The position numbers and the translations under genes were made by a program. From Effrenium voratum (lineage: Eukaryota; Sar; Dinophyceae; Suessiales; Symbiodiniaceae), in the NCBI GenBank assembly GCA_963377175.1, contig CAUJNA010003805.1, positions 336,501 to 400,500 on the forward strand: a stretch of DNA of 64,000 bases. Reading direction: 5' to 3'. Shown one piece after another: positions 12,321 to 24,459 of this stretch (its first letter is position 1; each line of letters begins with the position of its first letter). A model generated the notes under the pieces. That model saw only the letters and a program-made list of their open reading frames with translations, was not told where the DNA came from and made no database searches.

Positions 12321-13222
12321 CACCGTTTGCTTTCTCCGGTTGATCGGGTTTTCAAAGTGGAGGAGCGCAGGTGGGCAGAAGACTCGTGCTGGTCATGTTG
12401 AAAGCGCCTGATTTACTTGGACGATGCCGCTTTGAGCATTGTCTAGTTGAACGGGTAAAACCGGAAAACCTTGCTTGATTGACATCACTGGGTGGGACTT
12501 GGGTCCTTGATGGAAGCTGCTTTTGATCAAGGCCGAACCGCCACACCATCAGTGACCTCGTCAAGGCACAGATGGATGTTGGACCTACGGCAATCCATAA
12601 CCACTCTGTTCGGGTCTTGGCGGTCTTAGGTAACGTGTTTGGGACAATCTTCATGATCTCATGGTTTGTGGAGCCCTGGATGGGTTGGTCTGGTTTACTT
12701 TGTCTTGCTCGCCCTGGGCACTTAACCACGCGTGAACCAGCATTCGGCCAACCTGACTTCACCAAGTGCAAGGCATCCAGCCACTTGACCTTTGTATGTT
12801 TTATTCAACGAATTCGGGGAGTGCAGTGTTGTTCGTTTTATTTTTGCGCCTTCACAACCCAAAGAAGATGGCACAGACCGGCGGTGTTGGTGTAATGAAG
12901 TCCAGTGGCCGAGGCCTAGGCTGAGGACACTTGGGCGACTTGGGGGCAACAGCAGTCACACATTTTATTTTTAGGGGGTCATGACCATTCCTTTGGCGTG
13001 AAGGTGCATCCCATGTTTATCCTGAAGTGAAGGACGTCTCCAAGTATTGCGGGACCGGGCGTTGCAGCGATAGAACCAGCATGCTAGCAAGGAAAGGACA
13101 TCATCTACGTTGCGTGACCTGCGACCATGCACTGCGAGTTATGTACAAGTGGGGTTTGCAGGGTGCTTACTAAACCAAATGTCCTCATGACAAAACTGGG
13201 GATTGCGGGGTGCTACACCAAA

Positions 13223-13333
13223 TGGCCATGGGTCAAAATGCCGTACCCCAGGTGAACATCCCAATCTAAAATAGACTAAAATGGGTGGTGCACCTATCCC
13301 AAAATGGTATCCCATCGGTTTGAACCATGGCCA
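13223..13333 (-). mobile_element. Family 1 inverted-repeat element (MITE-like)
   Basis: It begins TGGCCATGGGTCAAAA and ends near TTTGAACCATGGCCA, an imperfect terminal inverted repeat of about 15 bp. The core contains CCGTACCCCAGGTGAACATC and AAATGGGTGGTGCACCTATCC, the reverse complement of the core at 19441 and 19804. It is about 111 bp, non-coding and intergenic. Confidence 0.75.
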
Positions 13334-14286
13334 AATGTCTTCGTGCGAAAAGGATACTTGTTTTTGGGCCCCGATCACTTCCACCAGGCTGAGCCATTGA
13401 GTGAGCCGGTGAGCTGTCAGGCCTCGGACGCGCGCCCCGCCGCTACCCTGCCTGGGCCGCAGTGACCGGGGAAACATGGGGTGGTGGGTGGTCCTTTTTG
13501 CACCAAAAAAAGCAGGGAAAGAGCCTTGGGAGCGCAGCAAAACTGATTCCCATAAGCAGCTTCTTCTCACGAAGGCGCTGCTTTTGAAGAGAGACCCTTT
13601 TGGTGTTCTTCTGTCCAAAGTAGGACACGCCGATTAGGCGGAGCAGATGACAAGGCCTGTCGCACTCGCCTTCCCCTCTGGGTTGTTCGAAGCCTCCGTG
13701 CTTGAAATTTGCTGTGTACTGGGCTGCATGATGCGTTCTGCAGCAGCTTTCTTGCACTCGACTTTCTGCTCGCAGCCATGTGGCTCATGTGATCCCCATC
13801 TTTCCAAAGGAAAGCATCGGGCCTCTCCACAGTTGAACAGGTTGTGCACGCTGAGATCGAGTGCTATGGTGTCGGCCTCAGTGGAGACTTTCGTCCCACT
13901 GCTTCTTGCTGCTCAGTAACGCCTTTTCAAATTAGTAGCCAAGAAGCCCCACTGCAACCAACTCCGGAGTTCATCTTGCATTTTTGACATGGATTGCGTT
14001 GCCTGCATGCTCAGACACCATGTTCTAAGACCAGACTGCGAGAGTATGGGAGGCTGCCCCCAAAACTGGGGAAGACTTTCAAAAGCACCCCAAATTCAAA
14101 GGGAAACCGAGTTCCACTTCCATCCACGGAGCCACAGTGAACATAATCAACTCACTCTGAACGTATGGAACCATACATGGCATGACACCCTAGTTAATAG
14201 GTTAGCTTCCCATGGCGTTTTGGGAACCCAGCCACCAGAAGTTCATGTCACTCTCCCCCGGCCCCCGTCCGCCGAAGCTTCAGACG

Positions 14287-17200
14287 ATGACGGCGGCCTC
14301 GCTGTCGGCCACGTTGGAACCCTCGCTGCGGTCCTCCATGACCCACGCCTTCCTCACCTCCAAATTCCAGGCGCAAGTCGCGTTGCGATCGCAAACCCGA
14401 GCAAGATAGGTGTCCTTGTTACATTAGTTTGGTCAGAAGTGGATGGCACTGGTTCAGATTGGTGAATTTCCATTTATCAGGGCCATCTTGGTGAAGATAT
14501 GTTGGTGAGGGGTTCCGAAATTTCTTGGTCATAGGAGTCAACCGGAAAAGCCGAGAGAGAGATTTGAGAAACGAAAACGTGAGGCATCGCCATCCCTCTC
14601 CATGCACACTCTCTCTTTCCAACAATTTTTCAAGTGGACCAGAGAGGTTTTGAAAAACAGGTCCACTTCAACGACTTCCATTCTTGGATTGGGTGATTTC
14701 TTAGATTCCCGCATTGCCTCGCTCTGTGACCAACCGCCGAGTTCTGGGCTTGCATCTCGATTAGCCGCGGGGAAGGCCGGCCTTCGCACGGGCAGGTGGG
14801 CTCCGCGAAGAGCGACAAGATCAACTACACCTTGGCGCAGAAGGTCTTCCACAGCGGGGATGTTCCGCAGGAGGCTTCCCCGGGCGCGAAAACCCTTAAA
14901 CCCGAAAACCCGAAGCGGGAACAGGGAGGTTTCCGGTCGAAGTGTCCAGAGGCACGTGGGGAACTCTCGTGGGTGGGTGGGTGGTTGGGGAACTTGTTTG
15001 CATGCGCCGACTGGCCGAGCTTTTGGGTGGGGCAGCAATTTGCAATCAACTTGCGTTTGCTCTCTGGATACTGCAAGTGGATGAGAAGTTGTGGTATGCA
15101 CCTCGCCAACATGGAACCCACAAGAAGGCCCTCAGCAAGAGGTCTTTAGTCCAAGGACCTTTTGTCAGGTTCCATGCTAATTGGTTAGAGGGTAGCATGG
15201 TTGCCATCCATCGGATGGCGGAGGAGCCAAGTACACGTGCTTCACTGGCATGTTGGCACTCACCTGTGCGACCCGTGCTCGAGCCGACAAGGGGCGCCAA
15301 ACGGACCACATTACTCCAAGCCAAGGGACTTTTCCAGGTTTTTCGGCCCGTGTTTTTTCCCCCGTTTCGCGTGAAACCTACAAAAAAGGGAAGCCTCGAA
15401 TCACAAAATGACAGACCCCCTCTTTTCCTACGCGGGGGTTTTCGCTCGATTGCCAGGTCCTGGAGTCCAAGCGCGCGGTGCAGAAGAAGAAGCAGCCGAA
15501 CATCTTGGGCACGGAGAAGAGGGACTGGTGCCTTGGGCGCAAAGTGGGAAGTGGCCGCGTGGGGAGGGGGGCCGGGCTACGGAGCCGCTGCGTAGCAGGT
15601 TGGTGTGTGTGAAGGGTCATTCGCGGTTTACGGACGCCCTGGCAAGATAAAGGGAGATGTTTTTCCGAAGCTTATGTGCGGCGCGAGCCGTTTTAGAAGG
15701 CAGCCCGTCTCTGTAGGGCAGTCATTCTGACTCACACCTCCTTCAGAGAATTGACAGTTAGTTTGTCTGGACCAATTTAGTGGTGGTCCTGGAACGTGCA
15801 ATCGCCATAGTCCACTTGCAGGTGGTCGACTGGGATATCAACAAATTCTTGAGAGTCTTCCTGGGGCTCAGCAGCGCCGAGTTTAGAGGGTCCACCCAAG
15901 ATGCAGCCAGCCAATTGTTGTAGGACAGCTTTTGGGCGGTGTGAATCGGCTTTGTTGCTTTGCTGAGATGCGAAGTTGTCAAGATGGAGAAGCCCATCGT
16001 GAATAGCTTGAAATGGAAGTCAACGCGAGGCAAGCCATTGCAGAGGGCTCCCAAAAGGGAAAACTCCCAGAGGCTGCTTGCTTATCTTGCCGCAAGGCTG
16101 TTTCCAGGCGGCCATGCGGGCACGGTGGCACTTTTATCCTCGAAAGCCTCGACGTGCTGGTTAGCTTCCCGTCCCTGCAGCGATGAACGCCTGACAAAAT
16201 TATTTGCAGAAACCCACAAACACCATTGGCACAGATTTGCGAAAGCCGCGTGCTGGTAACCATACTAAAGTTTCAAGGCAATTGCTGAGGAATACCTCCA
16301 CCATTGCGGATCAGAAGATCCAGAAGGACCAGCACAAGGACCTCGCAACCCGATCCTTCGCCTGGGATGGGGTTCCTGGAAGGATGCTTTCGAGAACATA
16401 GTGAAAAGCATTGGCCACTTTTTTGTGCCCAATCCCCAAGGCACTCGAGGGAAAGTCCCAAGTTGATTCCCAGAATAATACCCATGGCAATCCCTAAAGT
16501 CTCCCGCCATGTAGTTGTGATATCTAATGGTCTCGCTCACTTTTACGGCCGTTGAGTAATCTGTTCGAATCGGCTCACACGGCTGGCTCCGAGATGGGGC
16601 CACACACGTTTAATAATGTGTAAGAAAGAGTTTTCAAAATAGCAAACTGTTTTCACACACCGTATCATGTACGGGTTCCAACAAATTCAGTGAAACACCG
16701 GACCCAAGTTGACAGGTAGTTGATCGGGATGTGCTCCAGAGAACATACATGGGAAGTTGTGTTGGCAACTCTTGGCATGCTTGCTTCGCCAACAGAGCAT
16801 GCATTTGAAGGGTGGGGTGTTCCAACCCAAACCACATGGGGCGGCTTTTCCCATCTTCCCTGGTGGCTCTCTTTGACAGATCGCACATGGTGGTGATGCA
16901 GACATCGGGCCCCCAACCTTCACAAAACCAACGCCCGGCCTACCATGTAAGGAAATGCCAAGGCGGTCGCTGCTAATCAATCCCCGAGTTTAGCTTTGGA
17001 CAAAGCACATATCAAATACTTCAAAAGTTCCTTTTACCCACGTCCGAGGCTGGGAAGAAGAAGCACCCGCCACATTCTTGCCACTTCCAATATTGGGAAA
17101 CGGCTTAAGGAAGGACTGTGACCACTTTCTCAAACCCAGTGCCAGATTCCAAGAGGGCTGCAGCTTTGGGAGCCCCCTAGGACACTTCTTTGGGTGGGTG

Positions 17201-18218
17201 GGTGGGTGGGTGGGTGGTGGCAGTTGGACAACGAGTTGAATGTGAATTGTCATCGAGGGTGTCGGCCCAAATCCACTTGAGGCTTGGGTGCTGAATCGAT
17301 TTGGCCATGCGTTTAATGGAGCCGCTGTTGCAACAAAAGCATGATTTGCACCCTACAGCCACCCAAATCCGCGGTTTCGACAAGGTCCTGCAATTTCAGC
17401 AGCAACCAGAGGAGTTTGCATGTGCTCATGCGACCGCTGCCGTATCACAGGTGCTGCTCGGGGTGCCATTCCGGTTGGGAGAATGCGACACGCTTTCCCA
17501 GCCCGACGCTTTTTTTCGGGGAAGGGGTCACAACTCCTTGCGGGCTCATCCCATTTTTCAGTCACCCCCTGTCCAATCACCCCCTCCCTGTCACCCCCTC
17601 CCTGTTCATCCCAATTCTTCTCCAATCACCCCCTCCCTGTCCAGTTCTCATTCCCGGATCTTAAAGCTCACGCCATGGGCGCCGCGGCTTCGCCGCAGCC
17701 GGAGGCCACCGCCAAAGCCGCGGTGCAGGTGGGCGACCAAGAGAAAAAATCACGGAAATCCAAGTGGGTGTGGCTGGAAAGTTAAAGTTTTAGCCTTGGG
17801 TTCCATTTGCCCAGGTGTCATGTTGGTACTTTTTGTTGGAGCCGCAGCCAAGTGAGAAGCGGGTTTCTGAACGTTACGTGTCGGGATTTTTTGAGCACTC
17901 ACCGGCAAGATGTATGGCTTCCGAATCAGAAAAGCCCGGCCAACTGAAAGGGATCTTTTGCCATTTGCGATAGCGTATCTTATTCAAACATAGTTCTTGT
18001 TGTGCAGTTTCTTCCAAAATCATTCCATGTTTCCTCTTTTCCGCGTCTTTCTTTCGCAACTCAGAACACAACCAACAAGACCACACAAACCACCAACAAG
18101 ACACCACACGACCGGACATCATTATGGCTGACATCGTGTGGCTGCTGGCTTGTTTCGTGTCTTGCGCCAGGTGGGTATGGGAGAAAAAAAACACCCGGGG
18201 ACTGCAGGTTTTAGTCCT

Positions 18219-18253
<35 letters not shown>

Positions 18254-18488
18254 TATTTAGTGGTGTTTGTTCTGGTTTTAGTCCCTGTTTGCATGTACCA
18301 GGGTTCCATTTTGGGTACCTATTTTGACCCGCAGCCAGGTCTCGTTGGAGGACTTGGAGCTGCCGCCTCGGCGCGAGCGCGTGGCCCTGGCGCCCAGCGC
18401 CGCGCAGCTCCTCGCCGGCGGCTCGGGCGCCTCGGCCCCTTCCGGCGCGGGCGCGTCGGCGTTCGGGCCCAAGGCGCGGAGGGGCTGA
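14287..18488 (+). CDS. Unknown small protein, six-exon model (163 aa)
   Basis: Not recognised. Model: 14287-14370, 14796-14870, 15457-15527, 16290-16338, 17705-17767, 18339-18488, with a TGA stop at 18486-18488. The exons sum to 492 nt with all phases compatible. Donors are GC, GA, GT, GA and GT; acceptors are AG|G. Segments include KFQVGSAKSDKINYTLAQK, ESKRAVQKKKQPNILGTEK and ADQKIQKDQHK, then an Ala/Gly/Ser-rich tail. The first exon has no upstream AG|G in frame, which supports ATG 14287 as a true start; in-frame ATGs at 14251 and 14212 are alternatives. Alternatively the last two exons form their own gene starting at ATG 17675 (MGAAAS), which fits the N-myristoylation pattern MGxxxS/T. Exons 4 and 5 are the least certain. 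Confidence 0.42.
17569..17642. repeat. CACCCCCTCCCTGTCCAAT tandem repeat
   Basis: Four to five copies of CACCCCCTCCCTGT with short variable spacers. It is a pyrimidine-rich intronic tract just upstream of the ATG at 17675. A separate (GGGT)n run sits at 17191-17218. Confidence 0.85.
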
Positions 18489-19245
18489 GTGAGACACGAG
18501 ACGGAACCTTAAACATCCATGTTTTTTTTTCTTTCTTTTCTTTCCTTTTTTGCTTGATGTGGAGTTTTGTCCTTGGTTTTCAGAATGGCGCCCCCACTCC
18601 AAGGCGCCTTAGGCCCTTTGCCGAGTTCAACTTTTCACAAAAGGGGTTCCTTCTTTTGCCTTGAAGGAGAAACATCAAGTGGAACCCCTTGGTGGTTTTA
18701 AGGTGAAAGATTGGGTCAGAGGGCAGAATCCAAAAGTAGGGAGGCGAATCGAGAGAGACTCTGCAAGTTTGTAGGGTGGGACATTGGGGGCCCACCCCTT
18801 CTCACCAAAGACCAAGGAGCCCATCCAGTATCCTCATGCCTCCAAATTATGAACCACTCTTGGAGCGTTTCAAGGGAATGCAAAGGAACGCCACCCATTT
18901 TCTGTCCATTATTTTGTGGATCAACGGCAAGTCATTTCACGTGCTTCTGTAGGGATCCCTCCCAACTGAACTCCCTTAAACCTTGCTAGGATCTTAGATC
19001 ATACTGTTGGTACATATCATGGGGGGCGTTGGTAGGATTTTGTTGAGATTTTAATGTTGGACCAACTCGGTGTCTCATGTGAATGAGGCAATCCTTATAT
19101 TTTTGGTTTCTTTTGAAACCAAATAGCGGGCTATCCCCCAAACCACCAATCCAGTGGGTCCGAACTGCGGATGCCCATTTGGCAATGGGTTTCGGGGAAT
19201 CCAAGAGCCAGGCACGATTGAGCTCTGCACCAAAGGCCAACAAGA
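18489..19245. other. Intergenic region before the AAA+ ATPase gene
   Basis: About 750 bp without supportable coding sequence. A fragment related to the family 3 end motif (AACCACCAATCCAG) is at 19140-19153. There are T-rich and C/T-rich tracts at 18520-18560. I cannot identify a promoter or a trans-splice acceptor. Confidence 0.45.
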
Positions 19246-22200
19246 ATGGACCCTGACAAGTGGCCAGGGGGGAGCCTCAGCGATCGCTCGGTGCAGGTGG
19301 CGGAGGAGTTGCTGCCCGGGGCGGAGGCTAGGGGCCAGCGCGCCTTCGGGGAGGATGGGCTCGTGGGCACCGAGAGGCAGCAGCTGCAGCTGTTGGCCTA
19401 CTACGCCGAGCTCTGCGAGGCGCTTCCGATGGAAGACATATGGCCGTGGGTCAAAGCCAATGGGACCCCATTTTGGGGTAGGCGCACCACCCATTTTAGT
19501 CCATTTTAGTGGGGATTGGGATGTTCGCTGGGGGTACGGGATTTTGACCCATGGCTATATTCTTCAATTCTTCACTTTGCGCGGCACGATGTTGGGATCG
19601 AATGAGGGCTTTTGACCCGCCTCGAAGGTTTTGGACCCATCCGGGTCACCTGAACATGAGAGTTACTGCTTCCACGCTTGCAGTCACCCAGCCTTTCATC
19701 CTTCACATAACCGGCACATCCCGAGCCCCCTTGCCTCACATAGGATTGTGAAGGCAATTAAAGAGAGTGTAGCCAAAGGTTGACATCTTTGCAGTGGGTC
19801 AAATGGCCATGGTTCAAAACCAATGGTACCATTTTGGGATAGGTGCACCACCCATTTTAGTCTCTTTTAGTGTTCACTGGGGGTACAGGGTTTTGACCCA
19901 TGGCCAAATACCAACCCAGTTTGGTGATCCATTTGAATTTGGTCAAAAGCTGCGAGGACTTCCGGCAGTACCAACGCCAGACCCGCGAGGAGCGAGCCGG
20001 CGGCGATTGGGTGCCAGTAGACTTGGAGTTTGGTTCCCTGAACTTGTCCCCCACCAGAGTCCCAACTGCCAAAAACCAAGCTGCACCGGATGCGTGGTTC
20101 TGTTTTAAAAGACAAGCTTGCCTTGTCCACTAGTTTTGCTTCAATATGCGATTGATTGCAAGCGTTCGCTGATTGATTCACTTGTAGTATTTGTCTTGAG
20201 TCATTAAAGAGCGTGCTGCATTGCGTCGTCTAATCCTTGTGGAGGGAAAACCTTTGTTCATTGCATTCGACGTGCAGAGGTACTTTGTTGCCGTTTCGAG
20301 TTTGAACGTTTTGCCTCTCGCAATCTCCTTCTAATAAGAAGCGCCCCAAATAAGAGCGTACATGCAAGAATTCTATGCAGTGTAGTTTTGGCTGCGCTTC
20401 AACTCTCTCCAAGTCTTGCCCTTGCCAAACACCACTCTTGGCAATTCTGCACAACTTCTCAATAAACAGCTTTGCGGAGTGGGGAAAACGATATGAATGC
20501 ATTTATACACGCACATCTCCATCCATATCTTTGTATGTATATCCAATATTGCTTTTTGCATATCACAGACATATTATTGTGTATACACACATATATATAT
20601 ATATATATATATTTGCATTTCTTGAATCCTTGCATGATGCGCCTGAGGCACACAAGATGCCGATCTGACCACAACAAAGGCAGACTTCTGGGGGGCGGGG
20701 TACAATATATGTACATATATATATAATTTATAATGTTGCGTATGTATGTTGTATGTATATATATGCACACGCCCTTTGTGTTTCGTATGTGTTTTTTTTT
20801 GGGTCTTTTTACTTCACATAGGCTGCGGTGTGGGAGGAGGGCTCTGGGGCCTTGGACGTGGACGGCGCCCAGCTGGTGCTGCTCAGCGGCCCGCCGGGAA
20901 CCGGGAAGACCAAGCACGCCGCGGCTCAGCGGGCAAAAACAAGGCCATTCTTGGGGAGCTTCTTGCAAAGAGGTCCCCTTTTGGTACATATTTGGGGGTC
21001 ATTTGAGGCGTCTTGTTTTTTTTCTTCTTTTTTCGGGGACCCCAGTTTTCCCTTTGGTTTCCCGGGGTAGTCGGAAGCTGGGGTTGTTGCCTTTCAACGG
21101 GAAGATAATGGCAGCAAGGTCTACAAGAAAAGGTCCTTCATTTGTGTGCTAGGGAGTGACAAATGGAACCCAGGCAAATGCAAAAGTAGCCAAAACCCTG
21201 CAGTCCCCTGGCACCGCAGGTGTGGTGGCGATTCCAGTGGGCCCAAGTTTTTTTTGGTTCTGCCAGAAGGGCAGTGTTTTTCCTTTTGTCTTGCTATGGC
21301 CGGGTAAAGGTTAGGCAGGTCAGAATTTCCACCACCTGTGTGAGGTTGCCAAGCGTGGGGAACCAACCTATCTACAAATTCAAAGCTATTCAAGTGGCAC
21401 CCAAGACCTTCCCCTGTTGCCCCGAGGTCAGCTTCGCCCGGGCCCTGGGCCTGCCGCTCCTGGCTGTGAATCCTGCGAGCGCGGGCGGGGCTCGGGTGCC
21501 CAGCAGCTGGGCCCCCGCACTGCGCCAGGAGATCCGGGGCCGGGACTGCATCCTGTTCCTGGATGAGATCGATCAGTACGCCGCTGGGATGCGCCACGAG
21601 GGGGGGGGGGGCAGTTCTCGAGGGCTTTGCCTTTATGTTTTTTTGGTTCCTTCTCATTTGCATCCGTTTTTTTTGGGGGGCCGCTTCGGGGATCTGTCGG
21701 AAGGCCGGGGACGAGGGTTTCGCCTCGGGCCTGCGGCAATTCCTGGACGGCGTGTGTCAGCCCGCCGGCAGCCGGGTGTTGGTCCTGGGCACCACCAACC
21801 AACTCGGGCGGCTCCCGCCGGACGTGCGGCACCGGGCGGAGGTGGTGAAGTTCGACCGCCCGGAGATGACGCACTTGGAGGAGCGCCGGAAAGTACTTGG
21901 CCCTCTGGTTTTCGTGGCCGGGTTTGTGTAGGTGTGCCACCATTTTTGTTTGGTGGTTGGTTTTGCGTAGCGAAACTAAGAAAAAACGGCCTGGTTTGAA
22001 GTTTGGGACCGTTGGAGGCCATGTGGCGGGTGTATGCCAAGCACCTGAAGCCGGAAGACCTGAGCAAGCTGTCCCGAATCAGCACTGAGGAGAAGGCCGG
22101 CGACTCACATTTTGTTTCCGTTCAAGGCGTGTGTTGACGCGGCCAGCGAGATTGGTTGCCGGGTGTAATTTCGCACGTAAATGATACTCAACAAGGGTCC

Positions 22201-22798
22201 CCAGTCAAAGTTCATTCCCACATTCGCGAACCTTCTCTAGGATAGTCCAAACACGGCACCAAAATGGACAGCACACCCTTTGGACAGGCTCCAAGTTTTG
22301 GCCTACGTCCATGCAGACACACACACACACACAGCCTATAGAAAACACCTGGGCGTGTTGCGTTTTATTCCAGGCCACTGGTCGGGATGTGAAGCACTGT
22401 GCCTCGCTCTGTGAGCGAGAGAGGGCCATCAGCTACTTGATGCTTGCAGTGAATTTGGCAGTGGGCAGGTCCAGCTGGCTTGTGATTTCAAAATGGAACA
22501 CGTGTAAGCCAAGCGCTTGATATACGGCAACTGAAACAATTGACTAGACCCTTTTGAGCACCGCAAGCGCAACTTGGGTCATCGTTTGTTCAGTCAAGCC
22601 GGCACGTGCCGTCAGTTGTTTGGGCTATCATTTATTTTGGAGGCCTGGAAAATGAGCCCTTGCCGGTTGCTCGAGTGCGTTCGACCGAGGAACGAGCAGA
22701 AGGCCTTGGGCTACTGCCACGGAGCTGCGCTTTCAAACTGCCCTGGACCCAACCTAGAGCAGTACATCCGCTGCATCCAAGCGCGGAACATCGAGTGA
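19246..22798 (+). CDS. AAA+ ATPase, eight exons
   Basis: A single AAA+ ATP-binding module, about 307 aa. Exons: 19246-19419, 19957-20010, 20822-20932, 21427-21597, 21704-21892, 22018-22095, 22374-22424, 22703-22798. All join in frame. Exon 3 holds Walker A, GPPGTGKT, followed by KHAAAQR and ALGLPLLAVN. Exon 4 holds Walker B, ILFLDEID. Exon 5 holds sensor 1, VLGTTNQ, and PPDVRHRAEVV, where an arginine finger would lie. Exons 6-7 give KHLKPEDLSKLS and ATGRDVKHCASLCERE, the small helical lid with the GRD sensor 2 motif. It is closest to stand-alone AAA-type ATPases rather than a protease or dynein, but the substrate is unknown. Donors are GC, GT, GC, GA, GT, GC, GC. ATG 19246 opens the frame, but AG|GTG at 19297 could be an acceptor, which would make the true first exon lie further upstream. 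See 23605-24459 for a possible extension. Confidence 0.83.
19441..19557 (+). mobile_element. Family 1 inverted-repeat element
   Basis: It begins TGGCCGTGGGTCAAAG and ends ATTTTGACCCATGGCTA, giving near-perfect terminal inverted repeats. The core has CCATTTTGGGGTAGGCGCACC and CGCTGGGGGTACGGG. It lies 21 bp after the donor of intron 1 of the AAA+ gene. Confidence 0.8.
19804..19906 (+). mobile_element. Family 1 inverted-repeat element, second copy in the same intron
   Basis: It begins TGGCCATGGTTCAAAA and ends TTTTGACCCATGGCCA. It has the same core as the 19441 copy, in the same orientation, and ends 50 bp before exon 2 of the AAA+ gene. The intron of about 537 bp therefore carries a copy near each end. 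Confidence 0.82.
20588..20770. repeat. AT-rich microsatellite cluster (ATATAT/GTATGTAT)
   Basis: Alternating AT, GTATGTAT and ATACACAC runs in intron 2 of the AAA+ gene. The IYIYIY-type ORFs on both strands arise from this. Confidence 0.9.
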
Positions 22799-23604
22799 GA
22801 CGAGCCAAGATCGTGCACGTCCCCTGGGCAACGCTGCAGTCGCCGCATGGACGGTCGAGGGAAATCCATAGATGCGGGGCCCACTAAAGGGCTCCGAGGC
22901 TGGGCGACAGCCAGAAACGTTCGGGAATGCGCAGGCGCGCAGTTGCAGCGAACTCTTCCGTTTTCTGGTCGGTCGGAGCAAGCCCATGGAGACGCGAGCG
23001 CAAGCCCAAGGCGCAGTGCCGTTTAGACAAAAGGAGCGCTCGTGACGTTGTGAAGACGCTCTCCGCCTTTTCTTTTCCATGGCTTCAGCCTGGCTTCCGG
23101 CAACTTCCGCATTTCTTTGATGCTTATTGTGCCTATGAGAAGTGTTTTTTTCTTGCTTCACTACCATCACCCTCAGAGTAGGGGCCGTTCTGTGCAAATG
23201 TAGCAATGGGTATTGAGAGCAGCCTTTGATCACATCCCTTAATGTGAGGGTCTCTAGACGATCCCCTTCTTTCTGAAGTCTCCCTTGATAAGTTCTGAGT
23301 CTGTGGCTTTTTTTCGAGGGGTGGACTCTTTGCTTGAGGCTTTCCATGGCTTTTCCATGGCGTCACTGCATCCATGGTCTCGATGCTCGCTTCTCCCGTG
23401 GTCTTTGACCGAATTCTTTCAAACCAGCCCGGCGATTTTCTCGACTCGTCCCCGCATGGCTCCACCCCGTTTCCCCCCCGTCCTCCCGCATTTTCCTTTC
23501 TTCACCGAACGGGCCGAAACCCGGCCGACCCGAAACCCCGACCCCCGAGCCCGGCCGAAGCCCGGCCGAACCCCGAGCCCGGCCGAACTCGGCCCGAGCG
23601 CGAG

Positions 23605-24459
23605 GACCTGAAGCGGCACCTGCTGGAGGTCCGCGCGGGGCTCCACGACGAGAAGGTGCTGAAGCCCTGCAAGGCCCACAGCGACGAGGCCATCGTCGAG
23701 CGCCACAAGCGCCCGCCTCAGAAAAGACGAGTCGAGTCGAGTCCGCGCAAGTGGAGTCCGGGGACTCGGAGACTCGGGGCACTTCGAAGGGTGAGAGGCA
23801 TTTGAGGGTGGAAAGGAAGGGCAAAAAGCCAGAGGGGCTCTTTTTGAGGATGCCAAAAGGCCCCAAACTTTGTGTTTTTTTGTACTTGTTTGACTTGTGG
23901 GTGATGTTTTCCGGATTCGGAAAGTTTCAGGTTTTTGTTCTACAAGCCGCGCCGTTCATCTTTGGATACCATTTGGGTTGGGCCGATTTGTGTCCAGTGA
24001 TAGTGATTGATGGTACGAAATTGGCCCAGGCGCTGTTTGTTTGATGACGTTGCATGGACAAGCATGGTGCCGGAGACGCGTTGAAACTGTGTGGGGAGTT
24101 CCTGGTAATGTATAGGAGAACCTTCAGACACCCTTTAAACGCACCTGTGGTATTAGTGATATGAGCAACGGTAAACTGTTGGTCAATACATTGATTCATT
24201 TTGTGCACCAGAAAACCGAAACTCATCAACATCCAATGTCATGGGATAAAAAGCTGACCAACGCTACAAACGTGGCTGCATCCGTCATGGGATAAAAAAA
24301 AAACAAAAAAGAAAACACTGAGCATGGCTACGAACGAGGCACCCGGTGCCGCGTGGATTTTTCCGTTTCAGGTTCGTCGTGGCGATGACGGGGCAAGGGC
24401 CCGTGGGCAAGTTGACAGGCGCGGAGCACCTCCGAAACCGTCTCGCGAGAAAGTTTTGA
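23605..24459 (+). CDS. Two coding exons: AAA+ gene 3' extension or small separate gene
   Basis: Exons 23605-23714 and 24372-24459 obey the local grammar: acceptor AG|GAC, donor C|GCCTCA, acceptor AG|G, then a TGA stop at 24457-24459. Joined, they read DLKRHLLEVRAGLHDEKVLK, then KAHSDEAIVERHKRPF and VVAMTGQGPVGKLTGAEHL before ending RKF. The first exon is in phase with a GA donor option (ATC|GAGTGA, 22793) that would skip the TGA at 22796, giving a 371 aa protein. Alternatively these are the last exons of an independent gene whose start I cannot find between 22800 and 23600. Function unknown. Confidence 0.5.

Larger units (their letters stand above)
10710..14286. other. Gene-poor stretch; 3' end of preceding gene not located
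   Basis: I find no exon that I can support. Weak candidates such as an open frame at 10950-11110 and GC-rich DNA at 13380-13460 lack paired splice sites in a consistent phase. The stretch holds an AT run at 10804-10831, a GATGCAG-type minisatellite at 12158-12320 and a family 1 inverted-repeat element at 13223-13333. Confidence 0.4.

Noticed and set aside
13380..13460. GC-rich segment that could be an exon on either strand
   Set aside because: No flanking AG|G and donor pair in a consistent phase, and no similarity that I recognise.
16293..16450. Alternative frame at 16290 reading LGWGSWKDAFENIVKSIG
   Set aside because: It is protein-like by eye, but no donor in a compatible phase follows before the stop, whereas the other frame fits a six-exon model. 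Kept only as a doubt on exon 4 of the 14287-18488 gene.
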